A DNA stretch of 64,000 nt from CAVPWP01 sp963709395 (GTDB lineage: Bacteria > Pseudomonadota > Alphaproteobacteria > Rhodobacterales > Rhodobacteraceae). Of the stretch, positions 1-8,177 are shown piece by piece. The stretch is taken from contig CAVPWP010000005.1 in NCBI GenBank assembly GCA_963709395.1, positions 62,001 to 126,000 of the forward strand, in the 5' to 3' direction. Numbering within the stretch: position 1 is the first letter of the stretch; each line of letters opens with the position of its first letter. The notes beneath the pieces were generated by a model. It did not search any database. It was not told where the DNA came from and was given only the letters and a program-made list of their open reading frames with translations. The position numbers and the translations under genes are program-made.

Positions 1-62
1 TGGATTTCCCACTTGGCGCCGCCCAGCCCGGCAAGGCGATCGAGGATCGCGGCGTGTCTCAT
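1..62 (-). CDS. Partial gene start, possibly a PLP-dependent aminotransferase
   Basis: Only the first 20 codons lie in the window and the gene runs off the left edge. The ATG at 62-60 has a GAGG ribosome-binding site about eight bases upstream. The peptide begins MRHAAILDRLAGLGGAKW, which resembles the N-terminus of some class I/II aminotransferases, but this is a memory-based impression from a very short stretch. It is codirectional with the methylated-amine operon to its right and could be its last gene. Confidence 0.35.
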   Translation of the reverse strand, partial: MRHAAILDRLAGLGGAKWEI

Positions 63-144
63 GGCGCTGCCTCATGGAGATTCTGGACGAGCCGGGTTGA
101 TCTGCCCGGAACGGGACGGACCTGACAGGACGGCAGACCAGCCG

Positions 145-447
145 TCAAGGCCGATCAGAGCCCGCGGGCTGACCATCTGGCAGGCGCAACACCGTGTCGT
201 CGCCGGGCTGCGGCGGTTCGGCGGCGTTCGGCTCTTCCTCCCCGGACGACGCGCATGGGGTGCCTGCCGTTCCCGGACAGGCCCGTTCGGCCATTGCCCG
301 TTGCAGCGACTGCAGGGATTTGTGCCGGGCGGTGCAACTTTGGCATTCCGCGCGGGGTTCAGTTAGCGATGCCTCGGCCACCGTTTCGGACAGACCAGCG
401 GCCAGCGTGAACAGAAACATCAGGACGAAGAGCGCGGGACGCAGCAT
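145..447 (-). CDS. Small exported protein of unknown function
   Basis: 100 residues. The first 25 or so form a clear signal peptide (hydrophobic stretch about residues 5-20), followed by a polar, proline-rich mature part with four cysteines, including a CxxC motif (CQSC) near residue 36. It starts five bases after the preceding gene's stop, with a GGAG site upstream, so it is probably translated as part of the demethylase operon. I do not recognise the family. The cysteines might bind a metal or form disulfides in the periplasm, which is inference only. Confidence 0.5.
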   Translation of the reverse strand: MLRPALFVLMFLFTLAAGLSETVAEASLTEPRAECQSCTARHKSLQSLQRAMAERACPGTAGTPCASSGEEEPNAAEPPQPGDDTVLRLPDGQPAGSDRP

Positions 448-452
448 CGGTG

Positions 453-953
453 TCAGGCTCCGCCCAGGGTGGTATCGTCAGGCTGTACAGTTTCGAGATA
501 GCGCCGCAGGGGCGCCGTGCTGTTCGGGTCACCCCCGGCCTCGAGATGCAGGAATTCAAGCGCCGCACGTTCATGTTCTGGCAGGAAGGCCAGCCTTGGG
601 CGGTCCGCCACGGGGCCGTCGGCCTCGAGCTGTTCGAAATAGGTGATGTAGCCGGGATAGATCCGGCGCATGTCGGCCGTCAGTCGGTCCCAGTCCGGCG
701 CCTCGCGGCTTGCCTGCATGCGGCCGCAGGCGGCAAGGCTGGCGTCGTCGCGCGGGACAAGCCCGTGCCGGTCCAGCAACGGGGCGATGATCCGCGCCGT
801 GTGCCGTTCGAGTTCGGCAAGCAGGTGCAGGCCTTCCCGGTGTCGGCCGTTTTCGGCGCGCGCGGCGAGGGCGGCGAAATAGGCCTCGGTCTCGATCTCC
901 TCCTCGTAGGCGAGACGCAGGCGATCGAGATAGTCGGCGCGCACCGCGGTCAT
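453..953 (-). CDS. Helical protein of the methylated-amine operon, function unknown
   Basis: 166 residues. The start ATG at 953 overlaps the demethylase stop as ATGA, which fixes the start although the frame stays open upstream. The protein looks largely helical and acidic. Early residues carry an EEEIETEAYF segment, followed by a Glu/His-rich helix (ELERHT) that is reminiscent of ferritin-like metal-binding bundles. That resemblance is weak and I do not assign a function. Strict translational coupling to the demethylase suggests an accessory role in the same pathway. Confidence 0.6.
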   Translation of the reverse strand: MTAVRADYLDRLRLAYEEEIETEAYFAALAARAENGRHREGLHLLAELERHTARIIAPLLDRHGLVPRDDASLAACGRMQASREAPDWDRLTADMRRIYPGYITYFEQLEADGPVADRPRLAFLPEHERAALEFLHLEAGGDPNSTAPLRRYLETVQPDDTTLGGA

Positions 954-3053
954 GGCTTGGCCCGCCCGACCTGTGACGCCAGTTCGGCCATCCTGTCGAC
1001 GCCGACGTCGATCCGTTCGTGGCGGAAGGGCTGGTCGACATCGACCACGGTGTCGAGTTCGCGCGCATAGCGGTGGCCGGCGTGGACCGCCGCAGCAACG
1101 ATCGAAGGGGCTTCGCAATCGCCGATCCGGGCAAGCGTGAAAGGCAACGGATCGGAACCGGCGGCTGCGAGGATGTCGCGGTAAAGCCCATCCACGGGGC
1201 GTCGGGAGGTCACCATGACCACGTTCGTGACCGGCACCCGGTCCGAGGCGCCGCCATAGACGCATTCGAGCGCAGCCTCGGCCCCGTCGAAGGCGTCAAG
1301 GCGTTTCGCGGTGACGATGCCGACACCCAGCTTCATCAGCCGCGCCCGCATCCGCCAGGCTTCGACCGTGACGCTGCCGTAGTCCGAGATGCTGTCCGAC
1401 GGCGTGCACAGGGTCACCGCCAGACCTTCGGCGCGCAGTTTCTCGGCTATGCTCACGGCCATGTAGTAGCCGTCTTCGTCGTAGACCAGCGTCGGCCCCT
1501 CGGGCAGCACACCGTCCATGATGTCGTCCGGCGTCAGGACGCGATCGAGCGCCGCACCTTCCGCGATCGCGACGAAGCCCTCGTCGCCGAACCGCTCCTT
1601 GCGCCAGCGCGCACCCGTGGCAAGGACGACATGGTCGGCACCCACGGCAAGGACGTCCTCGGCGCTCAGCGGGCTTTCGCGGAAGATCTCGACATGCGGC
1701 ATGTCCTGCAACTGCTGAAGCCGGTAGTCGCGCACGCGGACATATTCGCTCATCCCCGGCAGCGATGCCTCGCGCGTGACGCGCCCGCCAAGCTGGCGCG
1801 AGGCTTCGGCCAGCATGACGTCATATCCTCGCGCACCCAGCGCGCGCGCGGCCTCAAGCCCGGCCGGGCCAGCACCCACCACCAGCACCCGCGTGTCCGA
1901 CCCTTTCGCGGGGATCGTTTCGGGGTGCCAGCCCCGGCGCCACTCCTCGCCCATCGTGGGGTTCTGAGTGCAGCGGATCGGGACTCCCAGCGCGTCGCCC
2001 GAATAGCAGATGTTGCAGCCGATGCATTCGCGGATCGCCGAAAGCCGGCCCTCTTCGATCTTCTTCGGCAGGAAAGGGTCGGCGATCGACGGTCGGGCCG
2101 CGCCGATCAGGTCGGTGATCCCGCGCCGGACCTGGCTTGCCATCGTGTCGGGCGAGGTGAAGCGCCCGACGGTGACCACGGGCTTGGTGGTCTGCGACCG
2201 CACCCAGGCCATGTAGGGTTCAAGGGCGGCCTCCTTGGCGAAGCGCGACACCCCCATCTCGAGCGAATAGTCGGCGATGTTGATGTCCCAGAGGTCGGGC
2301 AGGTCGGCCAGCATCGCGAACATCTCGCGCCGTTCGCCCAGAACGGGCTGGCCATCCTCGCCCTCTTCCGCGTCGGCGGCGAAGCGCACCGCGACGGCGC
2401 AGCGGTCGCCGACGGCATCCTTCGTTTCCTCGATCAGTTCGCGCACCAGCCGGACCCGGTTCCCAAGCGATCCGCCGTATTCGTCCGACCGGGTGTTCAG
2501 CTTCGGCGACAGGAAATGCGACAGGAGATAGTCGTGCGTCGCATAGACATAGACGATATCGAAGCCCGCATCGCGCGCCCGCAGCGCCGCGAGGCGGTGC
2601 CAGCGGCGCAGATCCCGGATGTCGGCCTTGTCCATGACGCGGCTCTGGCACGGGCTGGCCGTTCGGGTTGGGAAAACTGTCGATGTCCATGGGCGCAAGC
2701 CGCGACATCAGGTTCGCCGTCCGCGCGCCGCCGTGCCAGAGCTCGACCCCCGCCAGAGCATCATGTTCGTGGATCGCCTCGGTCATCAGGGCGTTGGCGC
2801 GGATGTCGCTGTCGTCCCAGAGCGAGGCATAGGGGTAGGGCAGATCGTCGGAAGACGGGTGGATCGACGCGTATTCGGTACAGACCACGCCCCAGCCGCC
2901 TTCGGCCTTGATGCCGCGCATGGTCGCAAGGGTGCGCGGCCTGAGCCACCCCATGCCCGTGCAATGCGGCACCTGGTAGAACCGGTTCTTCGCCGTGACC
3001 GGCCCGATTTTCACCGGCTCGAACAGGATGTCGTAGCGGGGATCGCGGGTCAT
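950..3053 (-). CDS. Trimethylamine/dimethylamine dehydrogenase-family N-demethylase (one frameshift)
   Basis: An FMN and iron-sulfur enzyme expected to oxidatively demethylate a methylated amine such as dimethylamine or an N-methylated amino acid. After correction it has about 700 residues, close to trimethylamine dehydrogenase. Residues 1 to about 370 form an Old Yellow Enzyme-type TIM barrel (start MTRDPRYDILFEPVKIG). A cysteine motif CxxCxxCx11C (CIGCNIC...C), identical in spacing to the TMADH 4Fe-4S site, precedes an ADP-binding domain with VLVVGAGPAGLEAARAL. The reading frame breaks near 2652. Removing one base of a GGG run gives the continuous GQPCQSRVMDKADIR, matching the family's conserved MDK-DI region. 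ATGA overlaps link it to the TetR gene upstream and the helical protein downstream. The exact substrate cannot be told from sequence. Confidence 0.85.
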
Positions 3054-3766
3054 GACGCGCGGTCCTTCTGTGTGCTTGGCGATTGCTCGGTGCCGGTTGC
3101 GGTCGCCAGGGCGAAGTCCGAAGGGTAGTGCCGGGGAAAGACCGTCGCGAGGTAACGGCGGATCTGCTGCCGCGAACCTTCGCGGGTGTATTTTCCCGGA
3201 TACATCAGGCTGTTGAGCCAAAGCCCGTCGTAAAGGGCTTCGAGCATCCGCGCCACATGCTCCGCCGGCGGGCCGTCGTATCGACCCTCGGCCAGGATCT
3301 CGGCACAAAGCTGCGTCGAGACCTGGAACCGATCACGATCCATGTCGTCCACGAGCGAGCGATACACGGCCCGGCGCCTTACCTCGCCGTAGAAGGCATA
3401 CCAGACCGCCAGCTTCTTTCGCGTGAAGATACGAGGGTGGAAATGCGCGTCGACAATGGCAAGGAGCTTGGCCGAGGCGTCGAGCCCGGCATCGCGTTGA
3501 GCCTTCTCCCAAAGCTCGAAATGCTCTCGCGCCAGAAAGAGAAGTGTCTCCTCGAGGAGGTTCTGCTTGCTCTGGAAATGGAAGTTGACGATCCCGAGGG
3601 AAAGGCCGGCACGGTCTGTCACCGTGTTCATCGTGGTGCCGCCGATCCCATGTTGGGCAATCGAGTCTATCGTCGCGTCGATCAGCTGCCGCCGCCGCAC
3701 CTCCTTCGAGGCGGTGCGAGGTGCCGCCTTATCGGGTTGCAGGGTCCGCTTCGCAGGGGCGTGCAT
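3050..3766 (-). CDS. TetR-family regulator, BetI-like
   Basis: 238 residues. An N-terminal helix-turn-helix of TetR type (about residues 25-70, including RRRQLIDATIDSIAQHG and LSLGIVNFHFQSK) is followed by a BetI-like ligand domain (FYGEVRRRAVYRSLV; YDGLWLNSLM). BetI represses choline and glycine betaine genes, so a quaternary or methylated amine is a plausible ligand here. The ATG at 3766 is chosen because upstream codons overlap the ATPase region and lack family similarity. It sits inside the transporter-demethylase operon, which suggests autoregulation. Two inverted repeats at 8012-8025 and 8089-8106 are candidate binding sites. Confidence 0.85.
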   Translation of the reverse strand: MHAPAKRTLQPDKAAPRTASKEVRRRQLIDATIDSIAQHGIGGTTMNTVTDRAGLSLGIVNFHFQSKQNLLEETLLFLAREHFELWEKAQRDAGLDASAKLLAIVDAHFHPRIFTRKKLAVWYAFYGEVRRRAVYRSLVDDMDRDRFQVSTQLCAEILAEGRYDGPPAEHVARMLEALYDGLWLNSLMYPGKYTREGSRQQIRRYLATVFPRHYPSDFALATATGTEQSPSTQKDRAS

Positions 3767-3812
3767 GAATAATCCGGTCGATCGGGGCGGCCAGGGCACC
3801 GCCGGTTTGAGG

Positions 3813-4919
3813 TCAGTCCGGGTCCAGAACGACAATCGATCCGGGTGCCCAACTCAGCCAGACGGGCGCATCGGCCGGGCCGGCAGCTGCCACCCCCGGC
3901 AGGTCCGACTGGTTCGGAACCGACACGGCGACGGGCGCGTCCCTGTCTTCAATCCTGACGAAGAAATGGCTGCGCTCGCCGAGGAAGGCCGAGGTCGCAA
4001 GGCGCCCCCGGACCGCCGGCCGGTCGGCGGGTCGATCGGCCGACAGGGCGAACCGCTCGGGGCGTAGCGCGACCTGGACTTCCGCGCCTTCGGGCCTGTC
4101 TGCCTGACCCTCTGGCATTGGAATAAGGCCCAGCCCTTCGGCCTCGATCGCGACCGCGGGGCCGCCGTTGCGGCGCACGGTTCCCGGAAAGAAGTTCATG
4201 GAGCCGATGAAGCTTGCCACCGCACGGGACTTCGGCGCTTCGTAAAGGCCGGTCGGCGTGTCGATCTGGAGCACCCGTCCGCCCTGCATCACCGCGATCC
4301 GGTCGGACAGTGTCAGGGCCTCTTCCTGATCGTGGGTGACGAAGACGAAGGTGATGCCGACCTTGCGCTGCAGCTCACGCAGTTCAAGCTGCATCTGTTC
4401 GCGCAACTGCTTGTCGAGCGCGCCCAGCGGTTCATCGAGCAAGAGCACCTTGGGCCGCAGGATCAGCGCGCGGGCAAGGGCGATGCGCTGGCGCTGGCCG
4501 CCCGACAGTTCGTTGGCCTTGCGCGTGCCGTATCCGCCCAGCTTGATCAGGTCGAGCATCTCGTCGACCATTTCGTAGCGCCGCGCGCGGGGCAGCTTCT
4601 GCTTGCGCAGCCCATAGGCGATGTTGTCGCGCACGTCGAGATGCGGAAAGATCGCGTAGCTCTGGAACACCATGTTCACGGGGCGGTGGTTCGGCGGCAC
4701 GTCGGACATTGGCTGGGCGTCAATGAAGACCTCGCCGGAACTGGGGAATTCGAACCCCGCAAGCATCCGCAACAGCGTGGTCTTGCCGCATCCCGACGCC
4801 CCGAGAAGCGAGAAGAACTCGCCCCGCGCGATGTCGATCGACACGTCGTCGATCGCGCGGAAAGCGCCGAACATCTTGGTGACGTTCCGGATCGAGATGA
4901 AATCGGCATCCACGCTCAT
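3813..4919 (-). CDS. ABC transporter ATPase, PotA/spermidine-putrescine type
   Basis: 368 residues. It powers the importer formed with the next two permeases and the binding protein. Walker A is GASGCGKTT, the signature LSGGQRQRIALARAL, Walker B LLLDEPLGALD, and the switch histidine is in FVTHDQEEA. A C-terminal TOBE-like domain follows (about residues 270-360). The start is fixed by a TGATG overlap with the upstream permease stop. This CUT1/PotA-type subfamily serves polyamine, putrescine and compatible-solute-like importers. The surrounding demethylase and DMGDH-like genes point to a methylated amine or betaine as substrate. Confidence 0.9.
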   Translation of the reverse strand: MSVDADFISIRNVTKMFGAFRAIDDVSIDIARGEFFSLLGASGCGKTTLLRMLAGFEFPSSGEVFIDAQPMSDVPPNHRPVNMVFQSYAIFPHLDVRDNIAYGLRKQKLPRARRYEMVDEMLDLIKLGGYGTRKANELSGGQRQRIALARALILRPKVLLLDEPLGALDKQLREQMQLELRELQRKVGITFVFVTHDQEEALTLSDRIAVMQGGRVLQIDTPTGLYEAPKSRAVASFIGSMNFFPGTVRRNGGPAVAIEAEGLGLIPMPEGQADRPEGAEVQVALRPERFALSADRPADRPAVRGRLATSAFLGERSHFFVRIEDRDAPVAVSVPNQSDLPGVAAAGPADAPVWLSWAPGSIVVLDPD

Positions 4920-5740
4920 CACTCGCTCCTGTCCGACGGGGTGTTGTCCATGCCTGCGCGGCCCATCCACAGCGCGAGGAAGATCAGCGGAATCGAGAAG
5001 AAAAGGATCAGCGAGGCCATGGCGAGGATCGACGGGAATTGCTGGGGAAAGCGCAACTGACCCCAGATGTACATCGGCAGCGTGGGGTCGGTTCCCGACA
5101 GGAAGAAGGCCATGATGAACTCGTCGAAAGAAATCGTGAAGGTCAGGAGCAGGCTGGCCAGGATCCCCGGGAAGACCATGGGGAAGGTCACGCGCCAGAA
5201 CGTCCACCAGCCATTTTCGCCGAGGTCTGCCGACGCCTCCTCGATCGAGGTGTCGAAGCCTTCGAACCTCGGCAGAAGCGTCGCCACCGAAAACGGAAGA
5301 CAGACGATCAGGTGACCAAGTGCGACAGTGTAGAGCGACAGCGGAACGCCAAGCCGGCTCATCAGCACCAGAAGCGCCACGCCGAAGATGATCCCCGGAA
5401 TGACCAGCGGCATCATGATGAAGGTCACCAGCGCACCCTTGCCGGGCATCCTGTAGCGCGTGATGGCCTTGGCGGCGACGACACCCAGGATCGTCGACAG
5501 GACAGCGACCGCGAGTCCCACCCGGATGCTGTTCCAAAGGGCGTTCCACACCGGTTCACGGCTCCAGAGTTCCGCGTACCATTGAAGGGTCATCCCCTCG
5601 AGCGGGAACCGGACGTAGATCGAGTCGTTGAAACTGAAAAGCGGTATGAACAGCACCGGCAGGTAGAGCACGACAAGGAACACCGCCGCGTAGATCTGCA
5701 GCGGCCGGTTCGGCTGCCGAAGATAGGCCCCGCCCTTCAT
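4919..5740 (-). CDS. ABC transporter permease, PotC type
   Basis: 273 residues with about six membrane segments and the EAA loop (EEASADLGENGWWTFWRVTFP) that contacts the ATPase. The ATG at 5740 overlaps the stop of the first permease as ATGA, so the in-frame codons further upstream are not used. Second inner-membrane subunit of the importer. Confidence 0.9.
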   Translation of the reverse strand: MKGGAYLRQPNRPLQIYAAVFLVVLYLPVLFIPLFSFNDSIYVRFPLEGMTLQWYAELWSREPVWNALWNSIRVGLAVAVLSTILGVVAAKAITRYRMPGKGALVTFIMMPLVIPGIIFGVALLVLMSRLGVPLSLYTVALGHLIVCLPFSVATLLPRFEGFDTSIEEASADLGENGWWTFWRVTFPMVFPGILASLLLTFTISFDEFIMAFFLSGTDPTLPMYIWGQLRFPQQFPSILAMASLILFFSIPLIFLALWMGRAGMDNTPSDRSE

Positions 5741-6681
5741 GCCAGCCGCTCCTGGGCCTTGCGCGTGCCCACCAGAAAGGCCACCGCGATGGCCGCGATC
5801 CACAGCATCAACACGATCGAAAGCGCCGCACCCATGGGCCAGTTGTTCACCGGCCCGAACTGCAACTGGATGAAGTTGCCGATCATCAGGCCGTCCGGCC
5901 CGCCAAGAAGCGCGGGCGTGATGTAGTCGCCCGTGGTCGGGATGAAGATCAGGAACGAGGCTGCAATGACACCCGGCATCGAGAGCGGAAGGGTGACGCG
6001 AAAGAACCGCGCCATCGGTCCGTCACCCAGATCGGTCGCCGCCTCGATCAGGGACTTGTCGATCTTTTCGAGAGACACATAGAGCGGCAGGATCGCAAAG
6101 GCCGCCCAGGCATGGGCCAGCGTGATGATGACCGCCTCCTGGCTGTAAAGCAGGAATTCCAGCGGTGCCTCGATCCAGCCCAGCGACATGAACGCCGAGT
6201 TGATGACGCCCTCGTAGCCAAGGATCACCTTCCAGGCAAAGACGCGCAGCAGATAGCTTGTCCAGAACGGCAGGGTGATCAGGATCAGCCAGAGCATCTT
6301 GTTCCGATGCACGTGGAAGGCCACGAAATAGGCCATCGGGTAGCATAGGAGAACCGTCGCCACCGTCGCCATCGCCGAGATCCACAACGACCGGCCGATC
6401 AGCGCGCCAAATATCGGTTCGGCAAGTATGCGCCGGTAGTTGTCGAGCGTGAGCGTCATGTCGAACTCGAACCCCTGCCGCGTCCAGAGACTCAGCAGAA
6501 CGAGGATGACGAAGGGGATCACGATACCCACCGTCAGGATCAGAAGGGTGGGCGACATCAGAAGGTAGCCGCGCAGCGCCTCGCGGCGGTAGAGCAGACC
6601 GGACAGCCGCCCCGACGCGCGCCCGCGGGGGCGCGCGGACCGCATCTGGGCGGAAATCTCGGTTGGAGTGCTATCGGTCAT
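5737..6681 (-). CDS. ABC transporter permease, PotB type
   Basis: 314 residues. A basic N-terminal cytoplasmic tail of about 35 residues precedes six predicted membrane helices. The EAA loop reads EAATDLGDGPMARFFRVTLP. First permease of the importer, separated from the binding-protein gene by 67 bases that contain a stable hairpin. Confidence 0.9.
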   Translation of the reverse strand: MTDSTPTEISAQMRSARPRGRASGRLSGLLYRREALRGYLLMSPTLLILTVGIVIPFVILVLLSLWTRQGFEFDMTLTLDNYRRILAEPIFGALIGRSLWISAMATVATVLLCYPMAYFVAFHVHRNKMLWLILITLPFWTSYLLRVFAWKVILGYEGVINSAFMSLGWIEAPLEFLLYSQEAVIITLAHAWAAFAILPLYVSLEKIDKSLIEAATDLGDGPMARFFRVTLPLSMPGVIAASFLIFIPTTGDYITPALLGGPDGLMIGNFIQLQFGPVNNWPMGAALSIVLMLWIAAIAVAFLVGTRKAQERLA

Positions 6682-6707
6682 CTTGTCCCGGGCATAGACA
6701 CATGCGA

Positions 6708-6731
6708 CGCCCGCCTCCCATGGGGCGGGCG
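6708..6731 (-). terminator. Intercistronic hairpin after the binding-protein gene
   Basis: An 8-bp GC stem (CGCCCGCC / GGCGGGCG) with an 8-base loop lies between the substrate-binding protein gene and the first permease. No strong U-tract follows. Such hairpins often stabilise the upstream message or partially terminate, giving more binding protein than permease. That role is inferred from position and structure only. Confidence 0.5.
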
Positions 6732-6748
6732 GGCGCCGCGCAAGATGT

Positions 6749-7870
6749 TCAGAACCCGGCCTTGATCTGCTCGAAGAGATCGTTCATCCGGGTTTCCCAC
6801 TCCTGGGTCTGCGGCACCTGGAAATGACCTGCCTCGAGAATCTCGACCGGGTTGGTGCTGAGGCCAAGTCCGGCAAGCGTCTCTTCGTCGAAAGCCTCGA
6901 ACGATCGGGCGTTCGAATGGCCGTAGCCGTAGTCGTTGATCATGAACTCGCCGGTCTCGACGCTGAGCAGCGAGTCGATGATGTCATAGGCGTAGTCGAG
7001 GTTCGGCGCATCCTTGTGGATCATGAGGCCGCAGACCCAGGTCAGCGCCCCTTCCTTCGGCTTCGCGAACTGCACCGGCACGTCTTCGGCCCGCAGAAGG
7101 GTCGCCGAACTGTTCCATGTCATCGCCGCGACAAGCTCGCCCGAGGCCAGTGCCTGCTCGATCGTGGTCGTGTCGTCGGTATAGACCCGGATCAGCGGCC
7201 GCTGCTCGCGCATCACCGCCGCGATGGTTTCGAAGGCCTGGTCGCTGTCGATATCCGCGAAATCGACACCCGCCTTGATCGCGCCGCACCACCACGCATC
7301 GGCCCCCGCCGCAAACGAGCCGAGCCGCCCGGCATAGCGCGGGTCCCACAGCATGTCCCAGCTTTCCTCGCCCTCGAGCTCGAAGAGGTCGGTGCGGTAG
7401 GTGACCGAGGTCTGGCCCCAGTCGAACGGCGCCATCCAGACCGCCCCGTTTCCGGCATCGTTGCCGGACAGATCAATGAGTTCGGGCATGACGTCGGGCC
7501 AGTTCGACACCCGCGACGGGTCGATCGGCTGGAAAAGCTCGGTCTGCACCCAGCGCGGCATCGCCTGGTTGCAGGGATGCGACACGTCCACCACGAAGCC
7601 GCCCCGCATCTTCGTCAGTGCCTCCTCCGAGCCACCGAAGACCGCAAAATTTGGCAGGGTGCCGTATTTCGCCTGATAGGGCACGAAAAGCTCGGGGATG
7701 TCGTATCCGCCCCAGGTGAAATACGTCGCGTCGGCCGGGCCCGCCTGCGCCCGCCTCGGCAGAAGCGGCACACTGGACACCGCAAGTCCGGCGGCCATCA
7801 GCGACCGTGTGAACGCCCGGCGGCTGAGCTTGCCTTCACGCATCGCGCCAAGTTGATCGAGAACATCCAT
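6749..7870 (-). CDS. ABC transporter substrate-binding protein, PotD-like, Tat signal
   Basis: 373 residues. The N-terminus carries SRRAFTRSLMAAGLAVSSV ending near an AQA cleavage site, which fits a twin-arginine signal. The mature part is a PotD-type periplasmic binding protein (TYFTWGGYDIPELF; tryptophan-rich pocket region, for example DAWWCGAIKAG). The start at ATG 7870 has GGGGAGAC upstream. An in-frame start 60 bases earlier lacks such a site. It is the first gene of the leftward operon and would capture the methylated-amine substrate for the PotABC-like transporter. Confidence 0.9.
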   Translation of the reverse strand: MDVLDQLGAMREGKLSRRAFTRSLMAAGLAVSSVPLLPRRAQAGPADATYFTWGGYDIPELFVPYQAKYGTLPNFAVFGGSEEALTKMRGGFVVDVSHPCNQAMPRWVQTELFQPIDPSRVSNWPDVMPELIDLSGNDAGNGAVWMAPFDWGQTSVTYRTDLFELEGEESWDMLWDPRYAGRLGSFAAGADAWWCGAIKAGVDFADIDSDQAFETIAAVMREQRPLIRVYTDDTTTIEQALASGELVAAMTWNSSATLLRAEDVPVQFAKPKEGALTWVCGLMIHKDAPNLDYAYDIIDSLLSVETGEFMINDYGYGHSNARSFEAFDEETLAGLGLSTNPVEILEAGHFQVPQTQEWETRMNDLFEQIKAGF

Positions 7871-8011
7871 GAAGTGCCGTCTCCCCTGTTGATCGGGCCG
7901 CCCCATGCGGACCCGTTGCGGGATGATCATGGCCTTGTCCGGCAGCGGCCCGCACCTGCATCGCAGGGTACTTGGGTCTGCCGATTTCCTTCAGACCTGC
8001 CATCCTCTCTC

Positions 8012-8025
8012 TGAATACTCATTCA
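8012..8025. promoter_or_regulatory. Candidate TetR/BetI operator 1
   Basis: TGAATACTCATTCA is a perfect inverted repeat of TGAAT around a 4-base spacer, in the divergent promoter region between the binding-protein gene and the DMGDH-like gene. It shares half-sites with the second repeat 65 bases away. TetR-family operators often have this form. The link to the BetI-like gene at 3050-3766 is inferred. Confidence 0.55.
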
Positions 8026-8060
8026 ATCGTGGAGGGCATGATCGCGACGAGTTAAGCGAT

Positions 8061-8087
8061 TTGACAAGGATGGCGCGTTCCTATCCC
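8061..8087 (+). promoter_or_regulatory. Candidate promoter of the DMGDH-like gene
   Basis: A perfect -35 hexamer TTGACA at 8061-8066 is followed about 15 bases later by TATCCC (8082-8087), a weak -10. The second inverted repeat begins just downstream, near where transcription would start, so a bound repressor would block the promoter. Confidence 0.4.
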
Positions 8088-8088
8088 G

Positions 8089-8106
8089 ACTGAATGTGCG
8101 TTCAGT
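8089..8106. promoter_or_regulatory. Candidate TetR/BetI operator 2
   Basis: ACTGAATGTGCGTTCAGT is an inverted repeat (ACTGAA / TTCAGT, 6-base centre). Its core TGAAT-N4-GTTCA matches operator 1 closely. Lies 72 bases before the DMGDH-like start codon. Confidence 0.55.
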
Positions 8107-8177
8107 CAATTGCCAGGCGACGCGCCGGCTGCTAGCGAAGACGATGAAACGCCCGGATGCCTGAAGGAGACCTGTCG

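Noticed and set aside
1019..2911. 630-codon plus-strand open frame opposite the demethylase
   Set aside because: Antisense to a gene with strong family motifs. Such long frames arise from GC-rich third-position bias. No motif of its own.
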